In this document: in pieces, positions 27,489 through 35,401 of the stretch
Layout of the letters: each line of letters opens with the position of its first letter
Position numbering within the stretch: position 1 is the first letter of the stretch
Assembly (NCBI RefSeq): GCF_002135295.1
Contig: NZ_NEGG01000006.1
Coordinates: 121,538-185,537 of the forward strand
From: Acinetobacter sp. ANC 5054
GTDB taxonomy: Bacteria > Pseudomonadota > Gammaproteobacteria > Pseudomonadales > Moraxellaceae
Direction: 5' to 3'
DNA: 64,000 bases
Notes under the pieces: generated by a model
Told to the model about the DNA's origin: nothing
Database searches by the model: none
Seen by the model: the letters and a program-made list of their open reading frames with translations, nothing else
Translations under genes and position numbers: made by a program

Positions 27489-28535
27489 TTAAACAACTAA
27501 GCGTAGTGCTTGTTCAAGTCCACGTTGTTTGAGGCCTGCCCCTGCACCGAACCATGCTGAATCTAAGCGATGATCCTGACTCATGGCACGTCGCTCGTGG
27601 TCTGCAAATTCCGTGATTGAGCACAACAGGCCATAAGCGGTGTCTTTGGCTGAACTGAGTTCTGCGCCACGACCGTGTCCATTAAACATGGTCATGACTT
27701 TAGACATGGCACGTCCATTCGGTTCAGTCTTGTTTTCAGCTTTGGTTGTGTGGTTGGCTTGTGATGCCACATTACGATAGAACTGAATAATGCCCTCATC
27801 TTGTTCTACATTGCTTAGGCTAGTGTTGTTAAACACGGCATCAAAGTAAGCTGCTGCTTCTGTCTGAGTGACTTTACGTTGACTGAGTTGCTTCATTTCA
27901 TACATGTGTTCATCCCATGTACGGACTGAAATGCCGAGTTGCTGTTTGATCTTCTGCGCATCAAACTTGGTGCTGTGTGGTACTTTCACCACACCTGCAC
28001 TTGAGTTTTGACCTTTTAAAGCAATCGCTAAGGTGTTATTACACACCACACGAATACTGGTGAATTGCGCCGTGGTCGCCAGTGTGCCATCGCAAGCTGT
28101 AGCTAAGAGAATGTAACCATTACTGACATCTTTACCCCTTAAAGCAGATGTTTGTCCTGTTCGAGCTAAAGCCCAGAATTTCTTACCGCCTTTCAGTACC
28201 CCTGCGGTTTCCAGTTCAAAGCCTGATTGCTCCGTCAAATCTCGGTAAAACTCCAAGATCTGTTTCGGTTGGACTTCCTGATAACGCTGACTGACCACAG
28301 ACAAGGGTGCATGAGTATCAGAACGATACAATACGCGCTGTTCTTCATACGGCATGATGATGTTTTGACCCCGTTGGTTTTGGGCCATGTAACTAACATC
28401 GGAGGACTCAATCCTCCAATCCATCCCTGCCTGCTTTGCCCAGACTTCAATCGGTTGGTTTTGAGTCAGTGGGTTGCCTAGACCATGCCAAGGGGTTTCA
28501 CCGACATAGGCCATTTGTTCTAGTTGATGTGCCAT
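27489..28535 (-). CDS. DUF932-domain protein
   Basis: 348 residues, with the family's opening MAHQLEQMAYVGETPWHGLGNPL and the DUF932 core GYILLATACDGTLATTAQFTSIRVVCNNTL and ISVRTWDEHMYEMKQLSQR. DUF932 proteins are found in plasmids, prophages and integrative elements, commonly beside a recombinase exonuclease, and are thought to take part in DNA metabolism, though no activity is established. It is grouped here with the YqaJ exonuclease and the small membrane protein. Confidence 0.85.
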   Translation of the reverse strand: MAHQLEQMAYVGETPWHGLGNPLTQNQPIEVWAKQAGMDWRIESSDVSYMAQNQRGQNIIMPYEEQRVLYRSDTHAPLSVVSQRYQEVQPKQILEFYRDLTEQSGFELETAGVLKGGKKFWALARTGQTSALRGKDVSNGYILLATACDGTLATTAQFTSIRVVCNNTLAIALKGQNSSAGVVKVPHSTKFDAQKIKQQLGISVRTWDEHMYEMKQLSQRKVTQTEAAAYFDAVFNNTSLSNVEQDEGIIQFYRNVASQANHTTKAENKTEPNGRAMSKVMTMFNGHGRGAELSSAKDTAYGLLCSITEFADHERRAMSQDHRLDSAWFGAGAGLKQRGLEQALRLVV

Positions 28536-28601
28536 AAAATAATCCTGCTTGTAAATAATGAATAATTTGAAACGTGTGAAGAAGTAGAAATTAGATGCAT
28601 G

Positions 28602-28850
28602 TTATTTGTGGAATGGTGGACGGCAAGCCGCCTGTGTCTGATCCGCAATCACGAGAATCACACCACCCAGCATGGCCCCAGCAATCCCGCCAATGAAAGG
28701 TGAATAGCCCAATGACTTTGCCAACGACATGCCCAGCACAGCTAAAGTGGTCGGTGCATTGCTGAGACCTAAGCTCTGCATCATTGGCTTGATCGGTTCA
28801 CGCTGCGGGAACATGGCATCTTCCATCTGATCAAAATCTCGATACGGCAT
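28602..28850 (-). CDS. Small membrane protein of mobile elements
   Basis: About 82 residues from the ATG at 28850, which has a clear AGGAG binding site; an ATG at 28895 lacks one. The middle is hydrophobic (LAVLGMSLAKSLG and GGIAGAMLGGVILVIA), giving one or two membrane segments. No family is recognised. It is upstream of the DUF932 gene on the same strand, so it may share its transcript. Confidence 0.65.
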   Translation of the reverse strand: MPYRDFDQMEDAMFPQREPIKPMMQSLGLSNAPTTLAVLGMSLAKSLGYSPFIGGIAGAMLGGVILVIADQTQAACRPPFHK

Positions 28851-28895
28851 AAAAAACTCCTGAATATGGGTGCTATCGCTCAGCTGCACATTCAT

Positions 28896-29279
28896 CCTGA
28901 GATGAAATCAATGTTCAGCTTCTGCTTCATTCAGGTGTTATGTATCTGAAATTATTTACAATCTGTATTTGAGTATTATTTAAGCCACAATGGTTTAAGC
29001 ATTAAGAAATGAAATTGACCCGCTTTCAGCTTGGCATTATGATGAGCTTGCTGGCCTACATTGCCAGTCGGTTTTAGCAGACCGTTGATCCGAGCAGAAA
29101 ATAGTCTAACTATTTTTTGGGAACTCACTCGTCCCCCTTTTTTCTTAATGGTAGGACGGAAGGGGGACACCTTCGGGTGTGCTGGTTCCTTGGATCCCAG
29201 TCTGCTAACCCTCTTTCGTTCTGCCACCATTATTTAGCAGTGATGCGGTAGAACTTCTTATAATTCCAAGGAGTCAATC
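28896..29279. other. Region with GC-rich hairpins and no convincing gene
   Basis: A minus-strand frame at 28976-29230 is basic and low-complexity and has no good binding site, so it is not called. The DNA includes CACCTTCGGGTG and other short stems and G/C runs, unlike the AT-rich neighbours. It may hold promoters for the DUF932 group or a structured RNA. Confidence 0.4.
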
Positions 29280-29369
29280 ATGACTGTTTTTATTCTTGCT
29301 ACGTATTCCCCGCCCGTGCTCCATTTCTATGGCACTTTGCCTGATCTCGTCGATCCGCTGACGGAATAA
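29280..29369 (+). CDS. Short ORF with strong ribosome binding site
   Basis: 29 codons from the ATG at 29280, with AAGGAG at 29268-29273, six bases upstream. The product begins MTVFILATYSPPVLHFYG. No family is recognised. It may be a small peptide, or the 5' remnant of a longer gene whose remainder (to about 29520) is not open. Confidence 0.4.
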   Translation: MTVFILATYSPPVLHFYGTLPDLVDPLTE

Positions 29370-29526
29370 TTCGGCATAGCTACACCTTTGTAGATCATCA
29401 GCCATGCTCATTGGAATTGCACAATACATTGTCATTGTGATGGACAGACTCGTCTAAAACATTGCGGTCAAGCCATTGCTGCGCGCTCTATAAAGTATCT
29501 AACAACAATAATCAGGATCTAACTTC

Positions 29527-29943
29527 ATGAATAAACAAATCAAAACCATTCTTCAATATGGGGCGATTGCAACCTGTTTAGCTGTCTCCAGTCTCAGCCA
29601 TGCCGATATGAATCAAGTGATGGCACTCATCAACAATCCATCTACGGCACCTGTAGTAAAACGCTGCGAGGGCAATGTAAATTGCAATGCGTTTGTGGCG
29701 ATTAGCAAACAATGGCAGATCATCCCTAAAGATGACCCACTGCGTTATTTCATCTACAGCGGTGATTTGAATGCCCTCATTCGAGAAGGCAAAGATTTAC
29801 ATGAGCAGCAACTCTTGGACCTTGATGACTTTGCGTATCAAGTTTTTGATTATCGTGCTGAGAATTTTAATGACCGATGGCTGTATGTCAAAGGGTTAAG
29901 CGTTCTGAAATATGTGCAACGTACCCAGTTTGCAGCTCAGTAA
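29527..29943 (+). CDS. Secreted hypothetical protein
   Basis: 138 residues with a signal peptide ending near SLSHA-D (residues 1-26). The mature protein holds one Cys pair (KRCEGNVNCNAFVAI), suggesting a disulfide in the periplasm. The rest is acidic and Tyr/Phe-rich (DLDDFAYQVFDYRAENF). No family recognised. It begins an island gene pair with the lipoprotein at 29992. Confidence 0.7.
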   Translation: MNKQIKTILQYGAIATCLAVSSLSHADMNQVMALINNPSTAPVVKRCEGNVNCNAFVAISKQWQIIPKDDPLRYFIYSGDLNALIREGKDLHEQQLLDLDDFAYQVFDYRAENFNDRWLYVKGLSVLKYVQRTQFAAQ

Positions 29944-29991
29944 GCCAGTCCTTTGGATTCCCCCATTCTCGATTTAAAAGGACATTCCGCC

Positions 29992-30582
29992 ATGAAAAAA
30001 CTGCTCATCACGGCTGCGATTTTTACCCTGCTCACCGCATGTAATAAAACCCCTGAAAACACGACCTCAGCAACAGATAGCGCAACTGAATCAGCAGAGC
30101 ATGAATCCAATGCTCAGCCCAATGACAAGGCAGCTCAGGATCAAGCCAAAGAACGCAAAGCTGAAGCGGCTGCGATTGCCCATGACCGCTATGACCCAGA
30201 CAGTATTTATGAAGGTGCTGAAAATATTGATATTCCACCGCCCCAACTCAAAAGAAAACTGCTGCCGGGCGAAGCGCTTGAAGTGAAGTTCAGACCTGCC
30301 GATACTTATGTTGGATTTACAGTCATTACGTCTACTGTCTTAGACAGCACCCGCTTAAAAGTGGTCTCTGAAGTTGACGATGTACTAGATAAAGTCGAAA
30401 TGAACAATCCAAACTGCAAGGTGATTGGCGTAGAACCGTATACAGTCGAATTTCCTAAACGAGTCTACTATGGCAATACCTTCAACCTGATTTTGGATGG
30501 CTGTACAGCTGATGAAATCAGTGAAGTCTATCTGTATACCACACGTGGCAAACTCACCCACCGAGCCATTGTTGAAGAGTAA
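29992..30582 (+). CDS. Lipoprotein, unknown function
   Basis: About 196 residues from the ATG at 29992, which has AAGGA upstream. A lipoprotein signal ends in LLTAC (Cys at about 17). A Lys/Glu/Ala-rich linker follows, then a C-terminal globular part with EVKFRPADTYVGFTVIT and a Cys pair (NPNCKV, LDGCTADE). The start at 29953 would put 13 non-signal residues in front. It follows the secreted protein by 48 bases. Function unknown. Confidence 0.75.
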   Translation: MKKLLITAAIFTLLTACNKTPENTTSATDSATESAEHESNAQPNDKAAQDQAKERKAEAAAIAHDRYDPDSIYEGAENIDIPPPQLKRKLLPGEALEVKFRPADTYVGFTVITSTVLDSTRLKVVSEVDDVLDKVEMNNPNCKVIGVEPYTVEFPKRVYYGNTFNLILDGCTADEISEVYLYTTRGKLTHRAIVEE

Positions 30583-30612
30583 CTTTAAAGAAAAATCTGT
30601 CTATTTATTTGC

Positions 30613-30849
30613 CTAACCATTAACTGTGTTTACATCTATTACTTTGACCAAACCTGAATCAGTGGTGTAACAGCCACTGTATAGAAGATTGGGGCTTAAG
30701 GTGATACCTTCAGCTTTAAAAGGGTCTCTGGGCGTGCTATAGAACCTAAACACAGGCTGAATCAATATGTATGCTGAAGAGCTCAATGGCTTTGGCTTAT
30801 CTACGTATAAGATCCAGCACATCCATGAAGTCAACATGAGTACAACCAA
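30613..30849 (-). CDS. Possible small membrane-anchored protein
   Basis: Up to 78 residues if a TTG start is used. A hydrophobic N-terminal stretch (VVLMLTSWMCWILYV) is followed by a polar domain FRFYSTPRDPFKAEGITLS. The frame is convergent with the lipoprotein gene and ends 30 bases from it. The start codon is uncertain and coding status is only suggested by composition. Confidence 0.35.
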   Translation of the reverse strand: MVVLMLTSWMCWILYVDKPKPLSSSAYILIQPVFRFYSTPRDPFKAEGITLSPNLLYSGCYTTDSGLVKVIDVNTVNG

Positions 30850-31129
30850 CAGGCCTTATGCTGATCAGATTGATTAAACTAGGAAATACTCCCCACCTAT
30901 AATCAATCAAAATTGTTTAACTGAGACAAACAAATTGGTGAAACATTGACCAAATGGAAAGCGTGGAACGTGAAGAATCATGAAAAAGCCGTTCTAGTAC
31001 GCTGAACCCTAGGACAGCTTTTACTAACATATTGATGCTTATAGGAAAATTTAAAGAATTTCGTATAACCTGTATTATGTTAATTTTAGATTTTCTTATG
31101 ATTCAAAAACCTTCTGGTAACTCTGCTTG
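30850..31129. other. Intergenic region before the IS fragment
   Basis: AT-rich and no open frame with coding character. It separates the lipoprotein module from the insertion sequence remnant. Confidence 0.5.
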
Positions 31130-31395
31130 GCTTTGTTGCACAAACCTACCGATAATGTCTTATTGAGCAATATAATTCTGAGATGAATAAGCCTACACCT
31201 AAAATTTATCGTACAACCAATTGGTCATCCTACAATCGCGCTTTGATCAATCGTGGTAATTTAACAATTTGGTTTGATCCGGAAACTCAATGGTATGCCA
31301 AATCAAAAGGTAAACAAGGACGAAATCAAACTTATTTCGACACAGCCATCCAATGCTGTCTCATGATTAAATCTCTATTCCGTTTACCATTCATA
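31130..31395 (+). mobile_element. Truncated IS5-family insertion sequence
   Basis: The left terminal inverted repeat GGCTTTGTTGCACAAA starts at 31130. From the ATG at 31183 the first 70 or so residues (NKPTPKIYRTTNWSSYNRAL, GNLTIWFDPETQWY, FDTAIQCCLMIKSLFRLP) are the start of an IS5-family (IS903-like) transposase. Homology breaks at about 31395, where the coding end of the neighbouring minus-strand gene begins. The right end of the IS is missing, so it is immobile. Confidence 0.82.
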
Positions 31396-31397
31396 CA

Positions 31398-32048
31398 TTA
31401 TTCTTTTCTAAGCGTGCCTGAACCAAATGGATACGAAAATTTAATCGTCTTATCGTCAACTAAATTCCATTTAACAGTAAAACATCCAGAACAAGAAATT
31501 ATCGCTTGATTCCCATTAACAGTTCCTGAAATAGTTCCATTTCCAGCTGTCCCTGAATAAGAACCAGTAATATGATTGTTTTTGACAGAAACATCGTAAG
31601 TAGAAGTATTTTTAAACCCCATAACGTTGCGGTCAGTAGAAGTCCATCTTCCGTTGAATGGTGAATCGTTCTCACTACTTCTAGAGTTAGATTGATTATT
31701 CTTATCATCTAAATTTTTACAAACATAACAGGCTGAGTAAACAATGGAATCTTTGTTTATAGGCTTAGTACCAAATGTGGATTCGATTTCTTTATTCTTA
31801 TTAGAGAGGATGGTTTGTCTAGGTAAATTATCAATAAAGTATTCTACACTTGAACATGACTTTTCAGAGCTATAGACCTCAAATTCAGCACCAAAACTTG
31901 GAGGAGAACCGAATTTTTTTAAAAAGTTGATAGCTCCAGAACACCTACCTACTTTTTGGGTACAATCGCAATTAGCGGCATAAACCAAACTATTTAGTGA
32001 GCAAATAATTATAATTAAAGTAGAGTTTTTAAATATCCTTCTTAACAT
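31398..32048 (-). CDS. Secreted hypothetical protein
   Basis: 216 residues. A signal peptide (RRIFKNSTLIIIICSLNSLVYA) is followed by a mature N-terminus with Cys (NCDCTQKVGRC) and a later pair (SACYVCKNL). The C-terminal 90 residues are Asn/Ser/Gly/Thr-rich (FNGRWTSTDRNVMGFKNTSTY, TGSYSGTAGNGTISGTVNG), a beta-sandwich-like composition. The stop is only a few bases from the IS fragment's broken end, so the last residues could derive from the IS joint. No family recognised. Confidence 0.65.
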   Translation of the reverse strand: MLRRIFKNSTLIIIICSLNSLVYAANCDCTQKVGRCSGAINFLKKFGSPPSFGAEFEVYSSEKSCSSVEYFIDNLPRQTILSNKNKEIESTFGTKPINKDSIVYSACYVCKNLDDKNNQSNSRSSENDSPFNGRWTSTDRNVMGFKNTSTYDVSVKNNHITGSYSGTAGNGTISGTVNGNQAIISCSGCFTVKWNLVDDKTIKFSYPFGSGTLRKE

Positions 32049-32339
32049 GACATCACCTCAATATATTGAACTTAGAGAGTAATCCTAATAAATCGAGTAG
32101 CTGAGAACTTAAAATACACAGTGCAAGATCATTAGTTTTATTATGTTCTTATTCAGCAATAAAAAATACATGAGCCTCCTTTGCTAATCTACTTTATTGA
32201 AAACAAAATTTTTTACAGTACCACACAAAAAGTAACGGGTGACTCAAACAATTAATGCAGAGAGCCTATATTTTTTGTACAAAAAAAAATCAAATCAGTA
32301 TAATCATTGAATAAAGCATAATAAAAAAGGTACGAGAAG
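32049..32339. other. Divergent intergenic region
   Basis: AT-rich, between the secreted protein gene and the lipoprotein hydrolase. Promoters for both should lie here. No gene or clear motif was seen. Confidence 0.5.
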
Positions 32340-33704
32340 ATGAGAAATGTAATTTATCTAATCATAGGTTGTGTAGTCGCGTCCTGCTCGACTATTCCAG
32401 ATCAATCGTATCATAAGATTAAGTGTTTAGATCGATACAGATGCAGTGAAAGTGAGTTAGATACATATATCAAAGCACAATCTTTGAATAACATTGTAAT
32501 AGTAAACGGATGGTCGGGCGTTAACGAGAAAAACTTAAAAAGACACAAAGGTAATGTTTATGTTAGTCCTAAATTCCAACAGTTCTACCTAGAATATGAC
32601 GAGATGGGGCATAAAATTGAAAACAACAGACAATTAGACCTTATAAAGCGAGCCATCGATATAGCAGAAAAACCTATATATCTAATAATATTCATACATG
32701 GCTGGCATAATAATGCAAGTATTGATATCAATAATCCAAGCTTAGATACAACAGGGTTCCCCTATATGTTAGCAAGAAGAGCTTATGCAAAAGGCGATAT
32801 GGATGTTATAGGGGTCTATATTGGATGGCGTGGAGAAAAGTATAAAAATAATCCTGCCAAATTACTATCAATTAAAAATAGGGCTCTTATAGCTGATGCG
32901 ATTGGCAAGGAAGGGGAATTAAGAGATGACCTTATTTCCTTAACACAGTCGGTAAATAATAAGCCCACTTCAGGACATTCACTTTTAATCGGGCACTCAT
33001 TAGGTGGCAGGCTTTTATCTAGAGCATTTTTGGAAGATCTTTCAAAAATTGAAAATATTAATGATTGGTCACTAGGTAAAAACTCTTTATTGGTTACTTT
33101 AAATGCAGCTATTGGTGCTGATGCTTTTGACAAGATATTTGATAATATGTCAAGTGCTGATCAACCAATACAGCGTCCATTATGGATTAACCTAACATCT
33201 AAAGACGATAAGGCGACTTCACTCTACTTTCCATATGCTCGTTTGATTGGTAGAAATTTGGTTGATAGCCCTACATCAGGGAAATATACGACGGTGGGTC
33301 ATTATATGCCTTATCTTTCACATGAGGTCACAGTGATACACGGTTTCGATAAAAAAGCTGAATGCGGTTTTATAAACCCTGAAGAGATATTAAATAGAAA
33401 TAATACTTCGTGGTTTGAGTTACCCAAAAGAGAAAATAGTAGTTGTGCAACGCGTTACTTATATCAATATAAGAATTTTAATGTAAGTGATGGTCATTAT
33501 TATACGACTGTTTTAAGAAAACTAGATGAAAATCCTGAAAAACCATTGGGTTATATGTGGAATTTTAGGGTTGATAGCAGTGTTATAGATTTTAGTAAAG
33601 AGGAGTCTAGAGTGAATAAGAGCTCTGGAGCACATAATGCATTTGTTCAAACTAATTTAGGGCGAATGTTAGACGACATGCTTTTTACACAACCATTGAA
33701 GTAA
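32340..33704 (+). CDS. Lipoprotein with alpha/beta hydrolase domain
   Basis: 454 residues. Lipobox VVASC with the lipidated Cys at about 16. The hydrolase core shows IIFIHGWHNNA (oxyanion loop) near 117 and LLIGHSLGGRLLSRAF with the nucleophile Ser at about 220. A later His (VTVIHGF or SDGHYYT) may complete the triad. It probably acts at the cell envelope on a lipid or ester. The sequence is AT-rich, unlike the backbone, as expected for cargo. It resembles DUF900-like lipase folds, but no name is certain. Confidence 0.75.
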   Translation: MRNVIYLIIGCVVASCSTIPDQSYHKIKCLDRYRCSESELDTYIKAQSLNNIVIVNGWSGVNEKNLKRHKGNVYVSPKFQQFYLEYDEMGHKIENNRQLDLIKRAIDIAEKPIYLIIFIHGWHNNASIDINNPSLDTTGFPYMLARRAYAKGDMDVIGVYIGWRGEKYKNNPAKLLSIKNRALIADAIGKEGELRDDLISLTQSVNNKPTSGHSLLIGHSLGGRLLSRAFLEDLSKIENINDWSLGKNSLLVTLNAAIGADAFDKIFDNMSSADQPIQRPLWINLTSKDDKATSLYFPYARLIGRNLVDSPTSGKYTTVGHYMPYLSHEVTVIHGFDKKAECGFINPEEILNRNNTSWFELPKRENSSCATRYLYQYKNFNVSDGHYYTTVLRKLDENPEKPLGYMWNFRVDSSVIDFSKEESRVNKSSGAHNAFVQTNLGRMLDDMLFTQPLK

Positions 33705-33751
33705 AGTGTACTCATTTAATTTTTTTAATTAAGCTAAAACACCTTATACGA

Positions 33752-33775
33752 AAGGCCTATAAATAGGGCCTTTTG
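33752..33775 (+). terminator. Terminator after the lipoprotein hydrolase gene
   Basis: AAAGGCC and GGCCTTT pair around TATAAATAG, followed by TTGAT. The T-tract is short, so strength is moderate. Confidence 0.6.
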
Positions 33776-33923
33776 ATCACTGTTTTAACATAAAATCTCT
33801 TATTCGAAATCTGAACTGATGCTTATGATGCTATTTCACGAGAAATTTGCTACATCAAAGACCAGCTTTTTATTTCAATCAGCAATTTAAGCACAAGCTT
33901 ATCAAACTAATTCATTCTACATA

Positions 33924-33955
33924 GCATGTGTAATGCTGTAATACATTACACATGC
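33924..33955. repeat. Perfect 12 bp hairpin beside the Gp2-like gene
   Basis: GCATGTGTAATG and CATTACACATGC pair perfectly around the 8-base loop CTGTAATA. It lies 8 bases beyond the stop of the replication-like gene. No T-tract follows on either strand. It could be a nicking or replication-origin hairpin, a protein binding site, or a weak terminator. Confidence 0.6.
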
Positions 33956-33963
33956 ATTCTCTA

Positions 33964-34959
33964 TCAAGGGTATGCTTCACACAGTTTGAAACCAGCACAT
34001 TCCTTTAAAACGTTTACGGTACAGCCTCGACGTTTATCAATCTCATACTGCCCTTTACCAAAGCTACGCATTCTCTGTGTTTTAACTCGTAAATGCTGAT
34101 GGTCTTTTTCAGGATTGACCAGATACATCGCAGCATTAATTGCATTTTGTACCTGTTCAGGCTTGTTACGGTGGATCATACCAATGCCTAAAATACCTTT
34201 TTGGTTAAAGCGTTCTTTGTATTCAGGAGAGTTTGAAGTAAAAACATACCCTTTACTCTCTGTTATCTTAGTCCAGCATTGCCCAACCTGTATGGCCATA
34301 CCGAAATCTTTTTGGTGCTTATGTCCGTCGTAGATGAGTAATACATGGCAGTGATACCCCTTTTTCTCACCCTGCTCTATTGCCCATGCGTAACCCTGTA
34401 AGTCTTTAAAGCAGGTATCTTGATTCTGTACACGGTTAATGAAGATGCGTAGGTAATGATTAAACTGTTCTATACCAACTTCATGCTGATGATCTAGTGC
34501 TATACTTAAATCAATGCGTATAAACAGCAATTTCGAGTAGTGTTTAGTCAGTTGAATTAGGTACTCTTCTAAACCATTACGATTTCTTTTTTCTTGACTC
34601 TTAAACCCTAATAACTCTAAATTAACATCATTAAAATAAATTAAAGCATTATTCCATAAAAACCTTAATTCAAAGTTACTTAGTTCATCAATGCTCTTAT
34701 GTCCAAGCAATATTTCATCTAATGAGTACACCATTCTCTTAAAGATACAAACACTCTCACTGTACTTTAAATGGGCTTTATAAACTGCTTTGAATTTAGG
34801 AACTAGATCATTTAATATACTCTTAAACAGAGTTTTATTAAGTTCAGTTTTATATACTGACTGTATAAACTGATCTACATCAATCAATACTTTTGATTCG
34901 TTATCATTTGGTAGCATTAAGCACATATAATATCCTAGTGAATGTTTAACACATATCAC
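33964..34959 (-). CDS. Inovirus Gp2 / YagK-YfjJ-type replication protein
   Basis: 331 residues. LLFIRIDLSIAL near 144 and GYHCHVLLIYDG near 202 (HxH, the metal site of HUH-type or rolling-circle-like proteins) fit the Gp2/YfjJ family, which in filamentous phages initiates replication by nicking the origin. The C-terminal half (NAAMYLVNPEKDHQHLRVKT, FGKGQYEIDKRRGC) also matches. The later catalytic Tyr is not unambiguous. Here it may replicate or mobilise the excised island. An upstream start at 34959 or one of two Met within 15 codons may be used. Confidence 0.8.
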   Translation of the reverse strand: MICVKHSLGYYMCLMLPNDNESKVLIDVDQFIQSVYKTELNKTLFKSILNDLVPKFKAVYKAHLKYSESVCIFKRMVYSLDEILLGHKSIDELSNFELRFLWNNALIYFNDVNLELLGFKSQEKRNRNGLEEYLIQLTKHYSKLLFIRIDLSIALDHQHEVGIEQFNHYLRIFINRVQNQDTCFKDLQGYAWAIEQGEKKGYHCHVLLIYDGHKHQKDFGMAIQVGQCWTKITESKGYVFTSNSPEYKERFNQKGILGIGMIHRNKPEQVQNAINAAMYLVNPEKDHQHLRVKTQRMRSFGKGQYEIDKRRGCTVNVLKECAGFKLCEAYP

Positions 34960-35401
34960 TAGGCATTAAGTTATCTTTTACATACAAATAAATAGTATGT
35001 AATAAACCTAAGTGATTAATATAATAAACATACTAATATATTAAAAATAAGATATATATTCATTATATTAAAAACCCATTAATCCTTCATAAATAAAGTA
35101 TCGTATTACAGAATATCAATTTGTAATTACACCCCACTAAAAGGTCAATTCTCGACCACATAAATCAAGCTAAAGTTAAGTCAGAGCTTTTCTTATCTTT
35201 AGGAATTTTCCTCATTTCTTCATACAGCACTATTGATACTTATATCTCATAAAATAATTAAGCTATTGTTTTATTTATTTTTATTATTAATATCAACATC
35301 TATAAAACTCTTATATTTCATTAATAAAACACTAATTAACGACTCGTATATTTTAAGTTTTTCACTTATAATTTCACTAAAGTTTCTACAAGGAGATAAG
35401 A
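34933..35401. other. AT-rich intergenic region with inverted repeats
   Basis: CCTAGTG and CACTAGG (34934-34962) form a 7 bp inverted repeat overlapping the Gp2-like gene start, and ACATAC/GTATGT follows near 34981-35001. Several ATATTA/TAATAT runs follow to 35100. A frame at 35233-35433 is a low-complexity hydrophobic run without support. The region may include an operator or an origin. Confidence 0.45.

Larger units (their letters stand above)
33705..33963. other. Intergenic region with terminator and a perfect hairpin
   Basis: It carries the terminator of the hydrolase gene (33752-33775) and a 12 bp perfect inverted repeat (33924-33955), annotated separately. No gene. Confidence 0.6.

Noticed and set aside
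28976..29230. 84-codon basic frame on the minus strand
   Set aside because: No binding site and little protein-like pattern. The sequence has hairpins and G/C runs that explain the open frame better.
31396..31509. C-terminal part of the plus-strand frame after the IS fragment
   Set aside because: Past about 31395 it is antisense to the secreted protein gene and has no transposase similarity.
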